Notes: generated by a model not told the origin, from the sequence alone. A DNA stretch of 64,000 bases from Acanthococcus lagerstroemiae (GCA_031841125.1 CM063106.1:18290001-18354000); one strand, 5' to 3'. Numbered from the stretch's first letter, positions 46,646 through 59,110 are shown. Translations and numbers: made by a program.

Positions 46646-47352
46646 AAATAAGACAAACTACAAAAACAAACATTTTAATTCTTTCAAAAAAGACAGAAAA
46701 GCATGCACAACATGCCCGTAGCCAACCATTTGTGGTAGGGAATGCTGACTATTTACCAGGGGGGCTTCAGGATACACCTACATAATATAAAGATTTTTAC
46801 GAGGCAGTGGTGTAGCCGGGGGGGGGGGGAGGGCGAATACCTCCAAGGCACCTGAAATTGAATTAAAATGCAAAGATAAGCAATTTTTCGCCTGTAAATA
46901 CGTTTTTTCGAAAAATTTTCACTCAAGCAGTAATTTTACCTTCATTTGCATAAAGTATAGTCCTCTAATATCAGCAATTTTTAAAAAATACCTCAATTAT
47001 CAACTTTTTCTACCGTGAAAATCTTACTTTGCTCCCCTCCCCCCAAGAGTCCCAAATTAGTTAACCAGGTTTTTGTTCTAAATTTTAAAATGTTTCTGTG
47101 ATATTTAATTCTCTTCATTCCTTCTTTCTTTCTCATTCAGCGTAATGATGATATCTTTGCCTAGGGGGGGGGGGGGCTCAAGATACCGTTAAAAGGGGCT
47201 CAGCCCAGCTTGACCCTCCCCATGGCTACAGGCTTGATGCACAGAGTAATACTTGTAAATGAACTTTCGTGTCTTCCGCATCAATTTACGAGTAATTCTT
47301 AGCTCCAGCATTTAACAACTCACACCACAGTAATGCACCTCCCAGCTCTTGG

Positions 47353-48259
47353 TAGGGGAAGGGCTTGTAAGTGTGCGCAGGTAGTGGAATAATGATCATA
47401 ACTCGGTCAGTTTTGATCCAATTTATTTCAAATTGTAATACAATGTAGCCTCATCCCTTCTGCTTCAATGCATCACTGGGAAGAATTTTTCTCAGGTCAA
47501 TTTTTTCTAAAAAAATACGATTTTGTTGAAAGTGAGAATTGCACACACTTACAAGACTAGTATTGTAAGTGTGCGCATACTATATGCTGTCATTATTACT
47601 GCAAAAAATTGTAATTAGTCGAGAGTGAAGTAGCTGATTATACGTGTGCGTGATTTTTTTCTGCCTGGTTTATATTTTCATGCATTAGGTCTTCTCCCCC
47701 GCCTCGGCCTTCTCCCTCAAGAACACTTCCCTGGTTTGGCTACCTCTGGCGAAGGGGCGATTAAGGGGCTTAGTCCTAAATATATGAAAATCGACCAATT
47801 TTAATTTAATTATCATGTTTGACTTATGTTGAAAGTACATAGCTCAGTTTTCTGAATGTAATGAAATGTTATTTTTCAGTAAATTCAACATGCGCACACT
47901 TGGCATCCCATCACATGGAAAGTTTGAAAAATTGTCAAAAATCACGTAATGTAGTTGGAGAATGCTACAAAACAGTAACATATTGTGCTTACCATAAATT
48001 TTCATTCAAACCAACGTACAGCATTTATCTTCATTGAAATTTTTTTTATACACTCTTTTCGACAACAGAAAAATTCGATCACGGCTATCAAAAAATAACA
48101 AAGTCGAATAATTTTTTTCTTTTGGTACTCAATTGCTGATTATCGGGTAACTCAGTGTTGGCCAGTGCTAGAACCTTCAATTACCGCGCAACAGGTGCTG
48201 TCCCAGTGTTACCGTTTTCAAGAAAAAATGGGTGCGCACACTTACCAGCCGCTTCCCTA
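47353..48259. mobile_element. 907-bp TA-flanked self-similar element (GTAAGTGTGCGCA motif)
   Basis: Left end TAGGGGAAGGGCTTGTAAGT; the reverse complement of the right end reads TTAGGGAAGCGGCTGGTAAG followed by TGTGCGCA in both. The motif TAAGTGTGCGCA recurs internally near 47,565 and as TGCGCACACTTGGC near 47,890. TA lies at both borders. The left part is represented in degraded form at 45,660-46,035. No transposase is present. Confidence 0.75.
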
Positions 48260-50110
48260 ATCTAACTGGAGAGGAGATTCCTTTGCTTACCGACACTATA
48301 GGCCCATTTGATCGTCATCTTCTAACGCATATCTTCTTTCGTTTCTTGTCGAATGTTTTCGTGATTGAATGAAGAATGAGGTGAAAGAGGAAGATTTCCA
48401 TTGTTCGTTCCACTCAAAACCTGAAAATTGCTGATTTTTACCCGAATCCCGAATCGCTGAAAATGACCGTAGCTCGAAAACTAATGACTGCCACAATAGG
48501 CCCTTCTGATATGCTCGTATATGATGGTTCTACCTGGCCGATCCAAATAAAAATAAAAGAAGGATGAGTAAGAAAAATGTGGTATTGAAAAGGTCACGTA
48601 CCGGATGTAGGTACAGAAAGGCAGGAGACAAAAGACGTTCGCGAGACGTTTGCATCGTACAATACAGGATATAGCCAGGCAGGATTATTTATACAAAAAT
48701 ATAAATTCGAGACGAGAGGATCACCGTATAGTCCTCATGAGTGTTAGAAAATCTTGAACAAGTCTGGAGGTGTCTTAAAAGTGATCAAGTCTGAAGTAGA
48801 ACCGAACAAGTCCGAAAGTATCTTAAAGTGGCTTAATTATGCCTATTAGAGTACTGAGAATCAAAGACATGGAAAAGTCTTAAATAATCTCACAGAATTT
48901 TAAAGTCCGAATCCCATTTCAATAAATCTGCGACGTCCTAAACAGGTCAGAAAGAATCCTAAAGAATCTTTGCGAATTTATAAAAATTTTGAATGGTCGT
49001 AGAATAGTCTTACGTGGGCCCTGGAAAAACTGTAAAGAGTTTGAAATGAACTTCAAGAATCGTATACCCATCTGAATAAGGCGTACAAAGTTTTAAACAA
49101 GCTTGAAAAATCTTCGACTGATTTGGGGAACTTTTACAAAAAGTGATAATCAAGCTGGAATGGTTTTAAATGAATCGCAACAGAACGTTGAAAATATTTT
49201 TTCTTAAATATAACTCAATACACCTTTAAGAGTCCAAAACATGCATGCAATCGTCCCAATGGCGTATGGAAAATTTTTAAACAAATCTAGAAGAGCCTTC
49301 AGGATTTTCAACCGTGTCAAATATGAGAATGCATACGTAATTGATGTGTCCTTATTTTCTTTTTAATATCATGCTCTCATTTCCTCGTTTATCGAGAATG
49401 TAAATAAAGTACCGAAAGCAGATCAGGTCCTCGAACGTGGATCACGTGAATACTTACGTCAGCATGTGTAAGAATAACATCATTGTCATATTTTGTAATT
49501 ATTTATTATTTTTATTTTATTTACCATCTTGTGGGATTGTAAAATATTTCATTTCTTGATTTATTATTAAAATGACAAACGAAACGCAAAAAATGTTCCT
49601 CTAAAAATGAGAAAATTATTGGCAATACTAATTTTGAGATTATCAATGTTCCGGTATAGTCAATATTCACTATGTAAATGATCATTGCAATCAAATCTCG
49701 ATAAATTGAAATTCTATAAATCGAACTCTTCGATAAATCGATTTCCGAAAAAATAATCGAGTAAAAATTTGAAAATGTTTAATGAATTTAAATTAGTAAA
49801 TTGAAATTTTTCCTCGCTTGACTTCGAAATTCCGTCAGTTTGAAACAGATTTTCGTTGAAAAATGCTCATTGTAGTCGGACTCTCGGCACCATAATTCTT
49901 CAATGGGGGTCGATCTTAAGGCATTAACCTCTTTAAAAAAGTGTATAAAACATTAATTTGCGAACATAACAAGAAACACTTCTGAAATTTCAGAGTTTCT
50001 ATGAAAAAATTATATTTTGAGGATTATTTCGTAAATCTAACCCTTAAGAATCGGCTCTGATCCTAATCCGTAGTAAGAATATTTCCTTAGTATTCCACAA
50101 AGAGTGCTAC
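48260..50110. other. non-coding DNA including periodic and TCGATAAAT-type repeats
   Basis: 48,740-49,320 is the AAGTCTTAAA/AAGTCTGAA periodic style. 49,690-49,750 repeats TCGATAAAT-type words (CTCGATAAATTG, CTTCGATAAATCGA). A minus-strand open frame at 48,296-48,496 matches no family. The phrase CCGACACTATAGGCCC at 48,289 also occurs at 46,324, suggesting a shared repeat fragment. Confidence 0.4.
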
Positions 50111-50344
50111 TCCAAACTGTCCTAAGTCAGTTTTCACAAATACAAAAATGAGATCGCGATCTAGTGGCGGAAGGCGGTTATCAACAGTGGAAGGGTTTAC
50201 TCGGATTTCATACAAAATGTTGTCAGGTGTGAGTTATACTATCAGTGCAGCCAAATTTTACCTTCTTAAAGTATCATTTATTCCGCGAAGATAGTTTTTG
50301 TGTTTTTCTCGGCTTCGCTGTTTTTGACTTAGGGCAGTTTGGAA
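50111..50344. mobile_element. 234-bp MITE
   Basis: The terminal inverted repeats are TCCAAACTGTCCTAAGTCA on the left and, reverse-complemented, TCCAAACTGCCCTAAGTCA on the right: 19 bp with one mismatch. Flanks do not show an obvious target duplication. No coding capacity. Confidence 0.7.
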
Positions 50345-50534
50345 TGAACTCTTCAATTTTTTTTGGTGGGGGAGAACAACTGAGTTTGCCATAAAATTGA
50401 GGTGTACTTTTCACACCAAAAAAATAAATTACGAATGTTTTTAAAATTTCAAGAAAAATTGCAAAATTACTTTGTATAAACCTCCACAGGTGGAAACTCG
50501 TTAACTCAAATTTTCATTCCTCCTCAACTTCTGT

Positions 50535-51560
50535 TTTGTTTTTTTTTTTATTTTATTATTACCGAGCCACAGAGCTATAGACTCTCGGGCTACGGGCTCG
50601 GGAAAGGTTCTTGTACATATGTCGCAGAGGTATCCAGCAGCGGAAAGGTAGGTGAAGGTGTTGTTTATGTGCTCGTGGGAGACAGAGAGGGCCAAAATTC
50701 GACTATGGGGGACGTGATGAGAGTTACGCCGAAGGCAGGTGAGAGAGGGGCATGAGAAGAGGTGGTCCGCAGTGAGAGGGTCTTCATCTTCACAGTGTGG
50801 GCAGTTGAGGAGATACAGGTTAGTGAGAAGATGTGTATATGTGAGGTGTGTGTGTCCAATCCTTAGGCGGTGCGAGTTAGTTGTACCGGGAAGCTTGATG
50901 CCGCCACTCTTTGAACATTACACAAAATGGTCTGGCGAATGGCGGAAGTGAGATCTGTTGAGATAGGGAGGTGACGAGTGATATATGGGAGCTGTGTAGC
51001 ATTGGTGCTGCTTGATCAACTGCCTCATTTCCTGGATACTAATATGGCTGGGGATCCAGATGAGTGAAATTCTCTTGGTGGTGAAGGAAATGAGATGGAT
51101 GCGTCGGACGAGAGCGTGCGTTGACAGGCGATCAAAAATAGACCTTAAGGAGGAAAGTGAATCTGAGAGAACCATATAGGGGGGGGGGGGGTTGAGTCTT
51201 CGAGCGAGGAGATCGTGACTATGCACTGTAGGATAGCATGGAGTTCGGCTGTGTAGATAAAAGCTGTATTTTTAAGTTGGAAGGAGGGTAGTAGACTATC
51301 TATGGAGTAGGCGTAAGTGGTGCGTCGGTTGTACTTCGAATCATCAGTGAAGCGTTGGATACGGCCAGGAAAGCGGTCCAGATATTCTTGCAAATGTGTC
51401 CGATAAACTTGGGGAGTGCCGATTTTTTAGGGAATTCTGTAAGCTCAAAATTGCATGGGGGAGGTTCAAACAACCAGGGTGGGATGTACGGATTATTGGT
51501 AGTGATTTGTAGGAAAAGGTACGGAGCAGTGTCCCTTCAGTGAGGATTTAGGAACATGGG
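50535..51560 (-). pseudogene. I-type LINE 3' end: RNase H domain and C-terminal knuckle
   Basis: Read on the minus strand, the fragment starts near 51,560 and gives FTDDSK (first RNase H Asp), TAELHAIL (Glu), a shift at the poly-G run (51,181-51,190), then LSDSLSSL (Asp), WIPSHISI and, after further damage, LRIGHTHL and a C-x2-C-H-C tail (CPHCEDEDPLTADHLFSCP). It ends with SVSHEHINNTFTYLSAAGY and a 3' end, GTGGCTCGGTAATAATAAAA, at about 50,540. An RNase H domain with a TAA-rich tail points to the I group. The reverse transcriptase is missing, so the copy is 5'-truncated. Confidence 0.8.
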
Positions 51561-53675
51561 TATAGTTTGGAGTCCTCAACTTCGATTCATCAAGGTTTGA
51601 CAATATTTTCGCAAAAGTACATTCCAACAGTTTGTCTAATAATTTTGTCTTCACTGATGGTTTCATAGGTCACGTAGTACCAGTAGATTGCATTCTTTTC
51701 AGTTCAGTTATCCTCAATGGTAAGTGATGATTGGGGGGAGGGGGGAATCAAACAGTCACAAAAATCAAAAAACCATTGATTTTAATTTTAATTTTAAAAT
51801 CGATTGTTTCTTTTGATCTGAATTATTTTAATTTTTCTGATTACCATGTTTTAGTTTCGTGAATCTCATGATTTTACCGTCTCAAAAATCACGAAATAAT
51901 GATTTTACTATGATTTTAATTATTTAGGAACGAATTATTATATGATCTAAGTTTTTGATGGTTCTTAAATCATCTAGTTTTCGAGTTGGCCCATTTCTGG
52001 TTTTAGACTACAAAAAAATGTTTCCTCATTCTACATATTCAAATGTGTGAGACATGTTATCATTCACCAATCGAGCTGAAATGTTACTGATCGACCTCTC
52101 TCATACATAAGCACCAATCAGCAAGCTATGTTCAAAGATCCGAAAAAGTCCACACGAAATGGACCCCCTAATGAGTTAGTTCGTGTGATTTCAAATATTT
52201 TTTGCAGCTACTGTACAACTGCACCTGTACTCATTCGAAGCGCAAAACATATTTTAGACAGCCCTGTCGTGCCAAGAAGGACGATATTTATTGGTTTAAA
52301 ACTTCTTTGTTTGCTAGATTACTTTACTTTAAACTTTTCCTCGCTTGTTTCAACTTTCTCGGGTAATATTTAGTGCATTAGTGGAAGATGAACTTTGGGA
52401 ATTAATTTGCAAAGTTTTATTATTAAACAAAGATGAAAAACGTTTTTCGGTTTAAATCTGACTGCGCTTCGCGAACTTTCGCGTTCTCGGTGGTATTTGT
52501 CGAAGAATTATGGGGTACGTCGGGTAGAATATTTATCTTGCTGCCTAATCTTTGCCGAATATCACGAGACTATTCGAATTCGAAAATAACAGCGGGGAGA
52601 GGGTGAATTTACAGAAGCGTGATGTAGAACATAAAAATGTAATGGTAGCTTCCATTGATGGAAAAAGTGCAGTGAAGATTTACATTTTATTTTGGTTACT
52701 ACTTGTAGTCTTTACAAATAATTTTGATAGGTCATATTAATTTCATTGAGAATTCTAGATGAAGTACTAGAAATGATCATTGCAGAATGGTTATTCCACC
52801 ATTTGACTGGAAACGAGGAGCTGAAAAAAAAGATTTGTGACAAATATGAATTGACAGAATCAACGAACTAATGAAATTGAAAAAAATGTGCAGAAATAAA
52901 ATGACAACATTGATGGAAATCAGGATCACAAACGGAAGATTACAGGAGTAAAAATCGAGGGGCTCGAGCCATACTCAGCTCCTCAGATTTCTGAAGATCC
53001 CCCTCCCCTTCAGTGGAAACATTTTGAATCATGAAAAAAATTATGACCTTCTTCAGTGGTGTAGCCAAGAAAGGGGTCGACAGGGTCTGGATCCTTCTTT
53101 CCAACTTCGTCTAATAGTGGTTTTTCCAATTTTAGCGCCCCGCTGACACCCCATCCTTTGGTCAGGACCAGACCCATCCTTGAAAACTAGGCTGGTTATG
53201 CCATTTATCTTCTTCGAAAGTCACTTACAGCGGCGCAAAAATTTTTTACTGTGAGAAAATGCTCAGAGCTTGTGCACCTATTAATGCCTAAAAAAAATCT
53301 TAAATATAAATAAATAAAACAGTTTTTAAATTACAACGTTGTCCTTTGTTGGGGTGACCATCATAATTTAGTGGGTACCCTGGCACTCTCGGGGACCACC
53401 CGTCGTTGCGCTCCTGGTTGCTTAGGTCAAGATTCGATTTTTCAAATTCATATTTATTACTCCTTCAATACTGAGGATAGGCAAGAAATAGTTGAAGACT
53501 TAATGCAAGAAGTCGTTAAGTTTATTTCTTCGAACTAGCGATAGAAAGTGTAAATCATTCTCAGAGGCAGCTTATTGGTCGAGGGACTAAGGAATATAAC
53601 AACTTTGCTGACCTGAGAAGATTAACAGTAAAATTTAAATATGGTAATAATACAAAGCCGAGATTCATTCCCACT
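51561..53675. other. unclassified non-coding DNA
   Basis: Includes simple AT-rich ATTTTAATTTTAAAATC words near 51,780-51,900 and an eroded CAGTGGTGTAGCC element at about 53,056-53,205. Open frames at 52,128-52,373 and 52,552-52,740 match nothing I recognise. Confidence 0.4.
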
Positions 53676-53679
53676 TCTG

Positions 53680-53935
53680 CTATTGAGTTTTTAAGTAACT
53701 GAAGATTATTTGCTGTAGTATTTGCTCTATTTTCAAATTCTCAGACAATCGCATACGTAAAATACTAACTGCATTAACAGCCATTATGATTTCAAGACTA
53801 GAGAGCCAATTTTCATCCAAGATATTCTCTCTCAATAGTTCACTTCTCTCACGTTTAGCTTTTCTATATTTCATGTAGCAACAGGTGTAATTTTCTTCAG
53901 CTACCAGTAATGTCGCTTCTGGCGGACTGAGAAAA
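53680..53935 (-). other. possible exon or transposon coding relic
   Basis: On the minus strand an acceptor-like CATTTTCTCAG (about 53,925-53,935) is followed by an open frame of about 84 codons. It reads PPEATLLVAEENYTCCYMKY, then KAKRERSELL and ENWLSSLEIIM, and stops at TAG (53,680-53,682). The charged, helix-like composition looks like protein-coding sequence. I do not recognise the family. A fragment of a transposase is possible. Confidence 0.25.
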
Positions 53936-53939
53936 TGTT

Positions 53940-55180
53940 ATTCTCAGCTGCTGTCGAGAAAGTCAAAATTGTCTTGATCAACGTACTTCGGACGAAGACG
54001 ATGTACCCAAAAAGGAGCACACGTTATGTGTACACCTGGTGAAAATCAATACATGCGATGCGATTGTTAATAAACGAGATCTGCAACCCTAACTCGTGTA
54101 TACAAGCTTCGACAGTTTTTTTATATTCCGAAAAATACGAGCATAATATCCACTTAACGTCAAACTCCGCCAAAAAATGCGCTCGATGCGGAGCTAAAAT
54201 AGTCCTCCTCGTATTAGGCGTCCCTCTATGTCATTTCAGCGAAATGGCGAAAATTCGGCGGATATTTTTATTACGAAAAAAATGAAGTGACCTGTCACCG
54301 GTATAAAAAAATACATCGCCGGTCTCGCATCGAGAAAAAAATCCGGTTTATCAAAAATAATAACAACAATGAGAGTTGGCGTTTCAAAATGTCAGCTGAA
54401 TTCATTTTTACATCGCACCGACGCCCCCGATCGTGTTTCGCGATTTTTTTTTCGGCGACGATTCAATAAAAGCACTATGTCAAATAAATGTACCTTTTCC
54501 TGCTATAGAAACGACGCTTTAAATACTAATAAACTTTTTTTTCTCTGTCCCTCGGTTATTTTTTTCAGCTTTTGTTCGAACGCTGTTACGTTTCACTCTC
54601 CGTGGCTCTTTTTTTTTTGGGGGCAAAAATATTTCCATAATAAATTAAAAAATGACGCTGCTAATTTCATATCGGATCCGTTTTGTTTGTTTGATATGAA
54701 TGTGTTACCGATGCGATGTTCGTTTTTTTCCTTCGTATTTTATTTTTGTTTTTCCATGTTCTGGATTTTACGGACAGAAAGTGAGCGTATAGAGGGCGAA
54801 TTTGCAACTGATACGTAGAAATAATACGGTCGGGCCCTTTGTTCGGGGTTCGCCTTAATTGAATGGGGATTTCTGGAAGTGCTGGAGCTTTCAATCTTGA
54901 ATAATTTCGATCTCCGATTTTGTGGGTAAAGAACGATGCCAAGTTCAATTAGGTGAAGCATTAATATTTTTGTACAGAGTGCGTCCAGTAAGTTTTAAAA
55001 CTGTGGCTACAAAAAGAATAAAAAATTGCAAACATTTTTTCGGCTAGTTTCTTATTTGAATAGGCCTGGTCATATTGTATACACCTAGTGGCACATTCTT
55101 CTGAGGAGATAATCAGTCTTACGACCAGTTTGAAACAGCTCTCCATTTTCCCCTATCTTGTGCACGTTCTTTCATTTCGT
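53940..55180. other. unclassified non-coding DNA with CpG-containing patches
   Basis: 54,050-54,450 has more CpG than the surrounding DNA (for example CGCGATTTTTTTTTCGGCGACG). Open frames on both strands overlap and match no family. No element borders are seen. Confidence 0.4.
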
Positions 55181-55840
55181 AATAACCCTTACATTTGACA
55201 TTCTTGATTATCTGTTGAATATACTGGAATCTTTGCCAAAACCTACCCAATTCTTTCCCTCCACTCTTCTTTCTGGCAGCAATGATATTATTCCTGGGTG
55301 CCTCAAATTATGCCCTATTAGTTTATCTCTCCTTTTCTTCAGACAATTCCAAATATCCATTTTAACTCCTAATCTGTTGAGTACCTACTTCCTCATTTCT
55401 TACTTTATCCGTCTATTTGATGCTAAGTATCCGCCTACAGCACCACATCTCAAAAACTTCAATCCTTCTCTTCTCCGTTCCTATGGTCCAAGTTCACATC
55501 CATACAAGGCTACACTCCAAACATAAGTTTTCAAGAACAATTTTTTGAATTCCTGATTTATTTTTGATTTTAAAATATTACTTTTTCGATAAAATGCTAA
55601 TTTGGCTGGTGCTATTTTACTACTAATATTTCTTTTACATCTTTTGTTATTTTTCTTCCTGAATAGCAAAATTCGCTTACTTCCTCAATCTTTTCCTGCC
55701 CAATATTTATATATAAGCTATCATGTTCACATCGATATTGCATACAATACTTTAGTTTTATTTTTGTTTATTCTCATACGATATTCTATACTCGAAATCT
55801 CCTTAGCGACGTAAGAAATTCTGAAAAGTTTGTTCCAACA

Positions 55841-56581
55841 GACGGAGGACGGGTCTGACCCGCCCGTCTACTCATGTTATTACCTGGACACGGAGTATTT
55901 GAAAACAAGGTTGGTGTAGCCACAAAGAAGACGGGTATTACCAGTTTCCATGTTTAGACTTATTTACACGGTTTTTGACGAATCCTAACCATTCGTCGTG
56001 CGTTCCTTTGGATTCCTCCATCAATTTACAACAAAACAACAAAAAAAAAATTGGGTTTTAGCTAGAACAGAAAAGTGAAATGAGAGCGTGTTGAATATCT
56101 GTGGTATATCTAATAATTAGAAGTTTTTTTCGAAAATTCCGGAAGTGAGCTAGAATGATTTTCACACAAAAAGTAAATATTATTGATTTTTTTTTTTTTT
56201 TTTACTAAAAAATATTGTACTTCATTTGTACTCAAATATTTTATTCTTTGTGATATAGGTATTCTTTCTACTTCTTTTGTTTTATATCGATATTTTGAAT
56301 TAAAAAAATGAAAATTCAGCTCAAAAACTTGTATTTAGGTGGCGTTTTAATTTTTTCTCAGAGCTAAAAAATACATTTTTGAGAAATTTGCAGAAAAGGA
56401 ACTATTCAACGAAAAGTTCTACGGGAAATTGATTATTATAGTAGAAACACGATACATTGAGACTAAATTATTCCAAGTTTGATTGTATGCATAGCTTTTG
56501 AGATCTAGACTTCTGAAAAAGTTAAAAAAGCCCCGTATCCTGGGAATAACTTCAGAGGACGGGTAGAATCCGTCTTCCGTC
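55841..56581. mobile_element. 741-bp inverted-repeat element inserted in the RTE LINE
   Basis: The left end GACGGAGGACGGGTCTGACC and the reverse complement of the right end GACGGAAGACGGATTCTACC are inverted repeats, followed by CG and CCGTC on both sides. ACGGGTATTACCAG near 55,931 repeats the motif internally. It splits the RT between FADD (motif C) and the K-T-K-V segment (motif D), which fixes its age as younger than the LINE. No coding capacity. No target duplication is readable. Confidence 0.75.
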
Positions 56582-58313
56582 GCTTAAGTGTTGAAATGTT
56601 TTCCCAATCAATGCTCCATTCAGCTAATATAAGACAATATCATCCGCAAACCTGAGCATCTTTACTCGCTCTCCATATATAGTGATACCTGCTTCCAATT
56701 ATTCTTTTATTTCTTTTATGGTTCACTCTATGTACAGATTAGATAATACTGGAGATAAGTAGCACCCCTACCTCACACCTTTTTCTATATTAGCCTCCCA
56801 TTTCTCCTCTTCTATTCTTAATGCGGCGTTCTATCCTTTTTATAAGTTTGAAATAATTTTTTTTTCTTTAAATTTTATTCCTATCTTTTTTTATAATATC
56901 AAACATTTTGTCCCATTTAACTTTGTGAAAAGTTTTTTCAATATCAACGAATGCCACATATGATGTATCCTTCCCCTTTTTGAGTTCCCATCTATAATTT
57001 ATTTTAATGCCAACACTGCTTCCCTAGTACCTCAACTTTTTTTTTTCTAAATCCAAACTGATCAACTGATCATCTCCTAGTTCTGCATCTATTCCATTCT
57101 CAATTCTCTTGTAAATTATTCTTGTTGACATTTTTGACGCATACAAAAGAAGACTAATTGTTCGATAATTTTCACACCTATCTGCTCTTGCTTTTTTGTT
57201 ATAATTACAGTAGCACTTCTTTTTAAGTGCTTTGACGTTTCCCCTTTATCGTAAATAGGTATAACATACTAATTTGTACAATATATTAAGACCTCTTAAA
57301 ATTGGGTCTCCCCTCTCATTTTCTTTCACATCTTCCTCTCTCTCCATTCTTATCTTTTCATCCCCATTATTACTACATAGTCATTCTCCATACTCTACCC
57401 ACCTTTTCACTTTTCTTCAGCTGTGTAAATAGGCACTCTCTCTTTATTTGTTATATTGCTTGCTTTCTTCCTTCTGTCTTCAAACTTCATTTTTACTTGT
57501 CGATAGGCCGAGTCCATTTGTCCTTTATTCATAAACTCTTCTATCTTATCATGTTTTTCTTTCATCCTTTGCCTTTTACACTGTCTCTTTATTTAATTCC
57601 TTAACCTTTGATAAGCTGATCTACCTTCCCTATCGTTTGCATCCTTATAATTTCTTTGTTCATCCATCTTTCTGAGGATTTCCTCCTTCATCCATGGTTT
57701 CTTTTCTTCTCTCTTAATCTTACTTGAAGTTTCTTCTGCTGACTTCAATATTTCTTCCTTTATTTTATCCAATTATTCCTCCATACTGTTAATTTCCTGA
57801 GTTTTTTCAACCCCTAGTTCTTATGCAATATTCTCTTGATATTTCTCTCTAATATTAATATTTTCCAACTTTTTCAAATTCCATCTTCTTACCTCGTCCT
57901 GTCTACCAAGCCTACCTTTCATTACTACCAAGTTAAGATCACTGTCAATATCGGCTCCCGGTTAAATTTTATAGTCTAATATTTGATTCCTAAAAATTTG
58001 TTGTGTGATAATATAATCGAATTGGTATCTACTTCGTCACCTGGACTCTTCCATAGTAACTTTTAAATTGAGTATTTCCTGTAACTAAGTTATACTTCGC
58101 CCTAAACTGTATCAAACGCTCTCCTCTTTCATTTCTCATTCCTAATCCAAAATCCCCAACTATATTACCTTCTATTCCTTCACCAACTCTAGCATTCCAG
58201 TCACCCATAATAATAAGATTCTCTTTGCCTCGAACATGCTTCATATAAGTCCTTCTAATACTTCATAATACCTTCTCCATTTCTTCGTCCTCGTGAGTAT
58301 TAGTGGACATCTC

Positions 58314-58412
58314 GGTACTGATGCGATGCCCGAAAAGGTAGTTTCCGGTGCCGGGGGTGCGGTGTCTAGGGGCCACTTTGGCATGCGTGCATCGCCATAC
58401 GTCCCACCACAC
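58314..58412. repeat. second copy of the GC-rich repeat of 9.8-10.2 kb
   Basis: It aligns with 10,063-10,165 in the same orientation (CTGATGCGAT, GTGCGGTGTCT, GGGGCCACTTTGGCATGC, CATCGCCATACGTCCCACCA). It lies within the endonuclease part of the RTE LINE, so it inserted or was copied there after the LINE. Confidence 0.7.
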
Positions 58413-59110
58413 CATACACTTGTATTATTGTTGTAAGTACTGGTTCGATAATGATTTTTATCAAAATTAACCTTTCACTCTGTTGTTTATAACATATAAC
58501 TTTATTACCTATTTGTTTATTCATAAAAATTTCGACGCCTGCTTGTCTTTTTATTCCCTTTGTATTTGTTATTCTAAATTCTCCTAACCAAAAATCATTC
58601 CCCTCTTTCTACGTTAGATCATTTATTCCAACTATTCCTAGGTAAAGTCTCTTCATTTCTTTCTTAAGATTCTTTAATCTTCCAACTCTATTCGAGCTTC
58701 TCACATTCCAAGTTCCTATTTTAATTGCGCCTTTCTTTTTAAAATTTTTCCATGATGAAGCTCCCTCAAGTAGCTTCCTCCTGGACGTCTGAATTCGGAG
58801 CTTTTTACGTCCGGAAAAATGAGATACCTGATGGAAAGCCATCATCAGTAATTAATATTTGGAAAAGCAACATTTCCTGGAAAGAGATACTGTTTTAGTT
58901 TTTCATTGCTTTCAACAGGAGTTTATGTATTTGTCGGAGTTTGCCTCCTCCTAGGTGCTTTTGGTCGCGATTATAACGATACACAACCGCATAGAGAATC
59001 TTTTTTATTTTATTTTTTAAGCTTCAACTTCCTCACCACGGCAAGGTATCATCCAAGAGGAGGACATTGCAAAACCCAAGAAAATTCTTCGCTTGAAATC
59101 ACGTTCAATT

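Larger units (their letters stand above)
46041..47350. repeat. 1.7-kb direct duplication, unit 2
   Basis: The offset from unit 1 is 1,695 bp at the start. Simple-repeat lengths differ between units (the TTTA and TG/AG tracts). Beyond 47,350 the homologous sequence continues into the TA-flanked element at 47,353. Confidence 0.9.
55181..59110 (-). pseudogene. decayed RTE-type LINE (endonuclease and reverse transcriptase)
   Basis: Minus strand, 5' to 3'. The endonuclease start KIGTWNVRS lies near 58,715, followed by GRLKNLKKEMKRL and then MGDWNARVGEG with FGLGMRNERGERLIQF (58,244-58,029). RT pieces follow: NYRTISLLLYASK (about 57,160), GVR*GC with Gln changed to TAG (about 56,778), LRFADDIVL with both catalytic Asp (56,639-56,650), YRMRINKNKTKV (about 55,785) and KTYVWSVALYGCE (55,490-55,540). 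Sequence to about 59,110 may be the 5' leader. Motif spelling matches RTE/BovB-type LINEs. Many stops and frameshifts, a GC-rich repeat at 58,314-58,412 and a 741-bp insertion at 55,841 show it is dead. Confidence 0.8.

Noticed and set aside
44888..46785. Frames reading Cys-Val then Arg-Glu runs (44,888-45,109 and 46,573-46,785)
   Set aside because: They simply translate TG and AG microsatellites.
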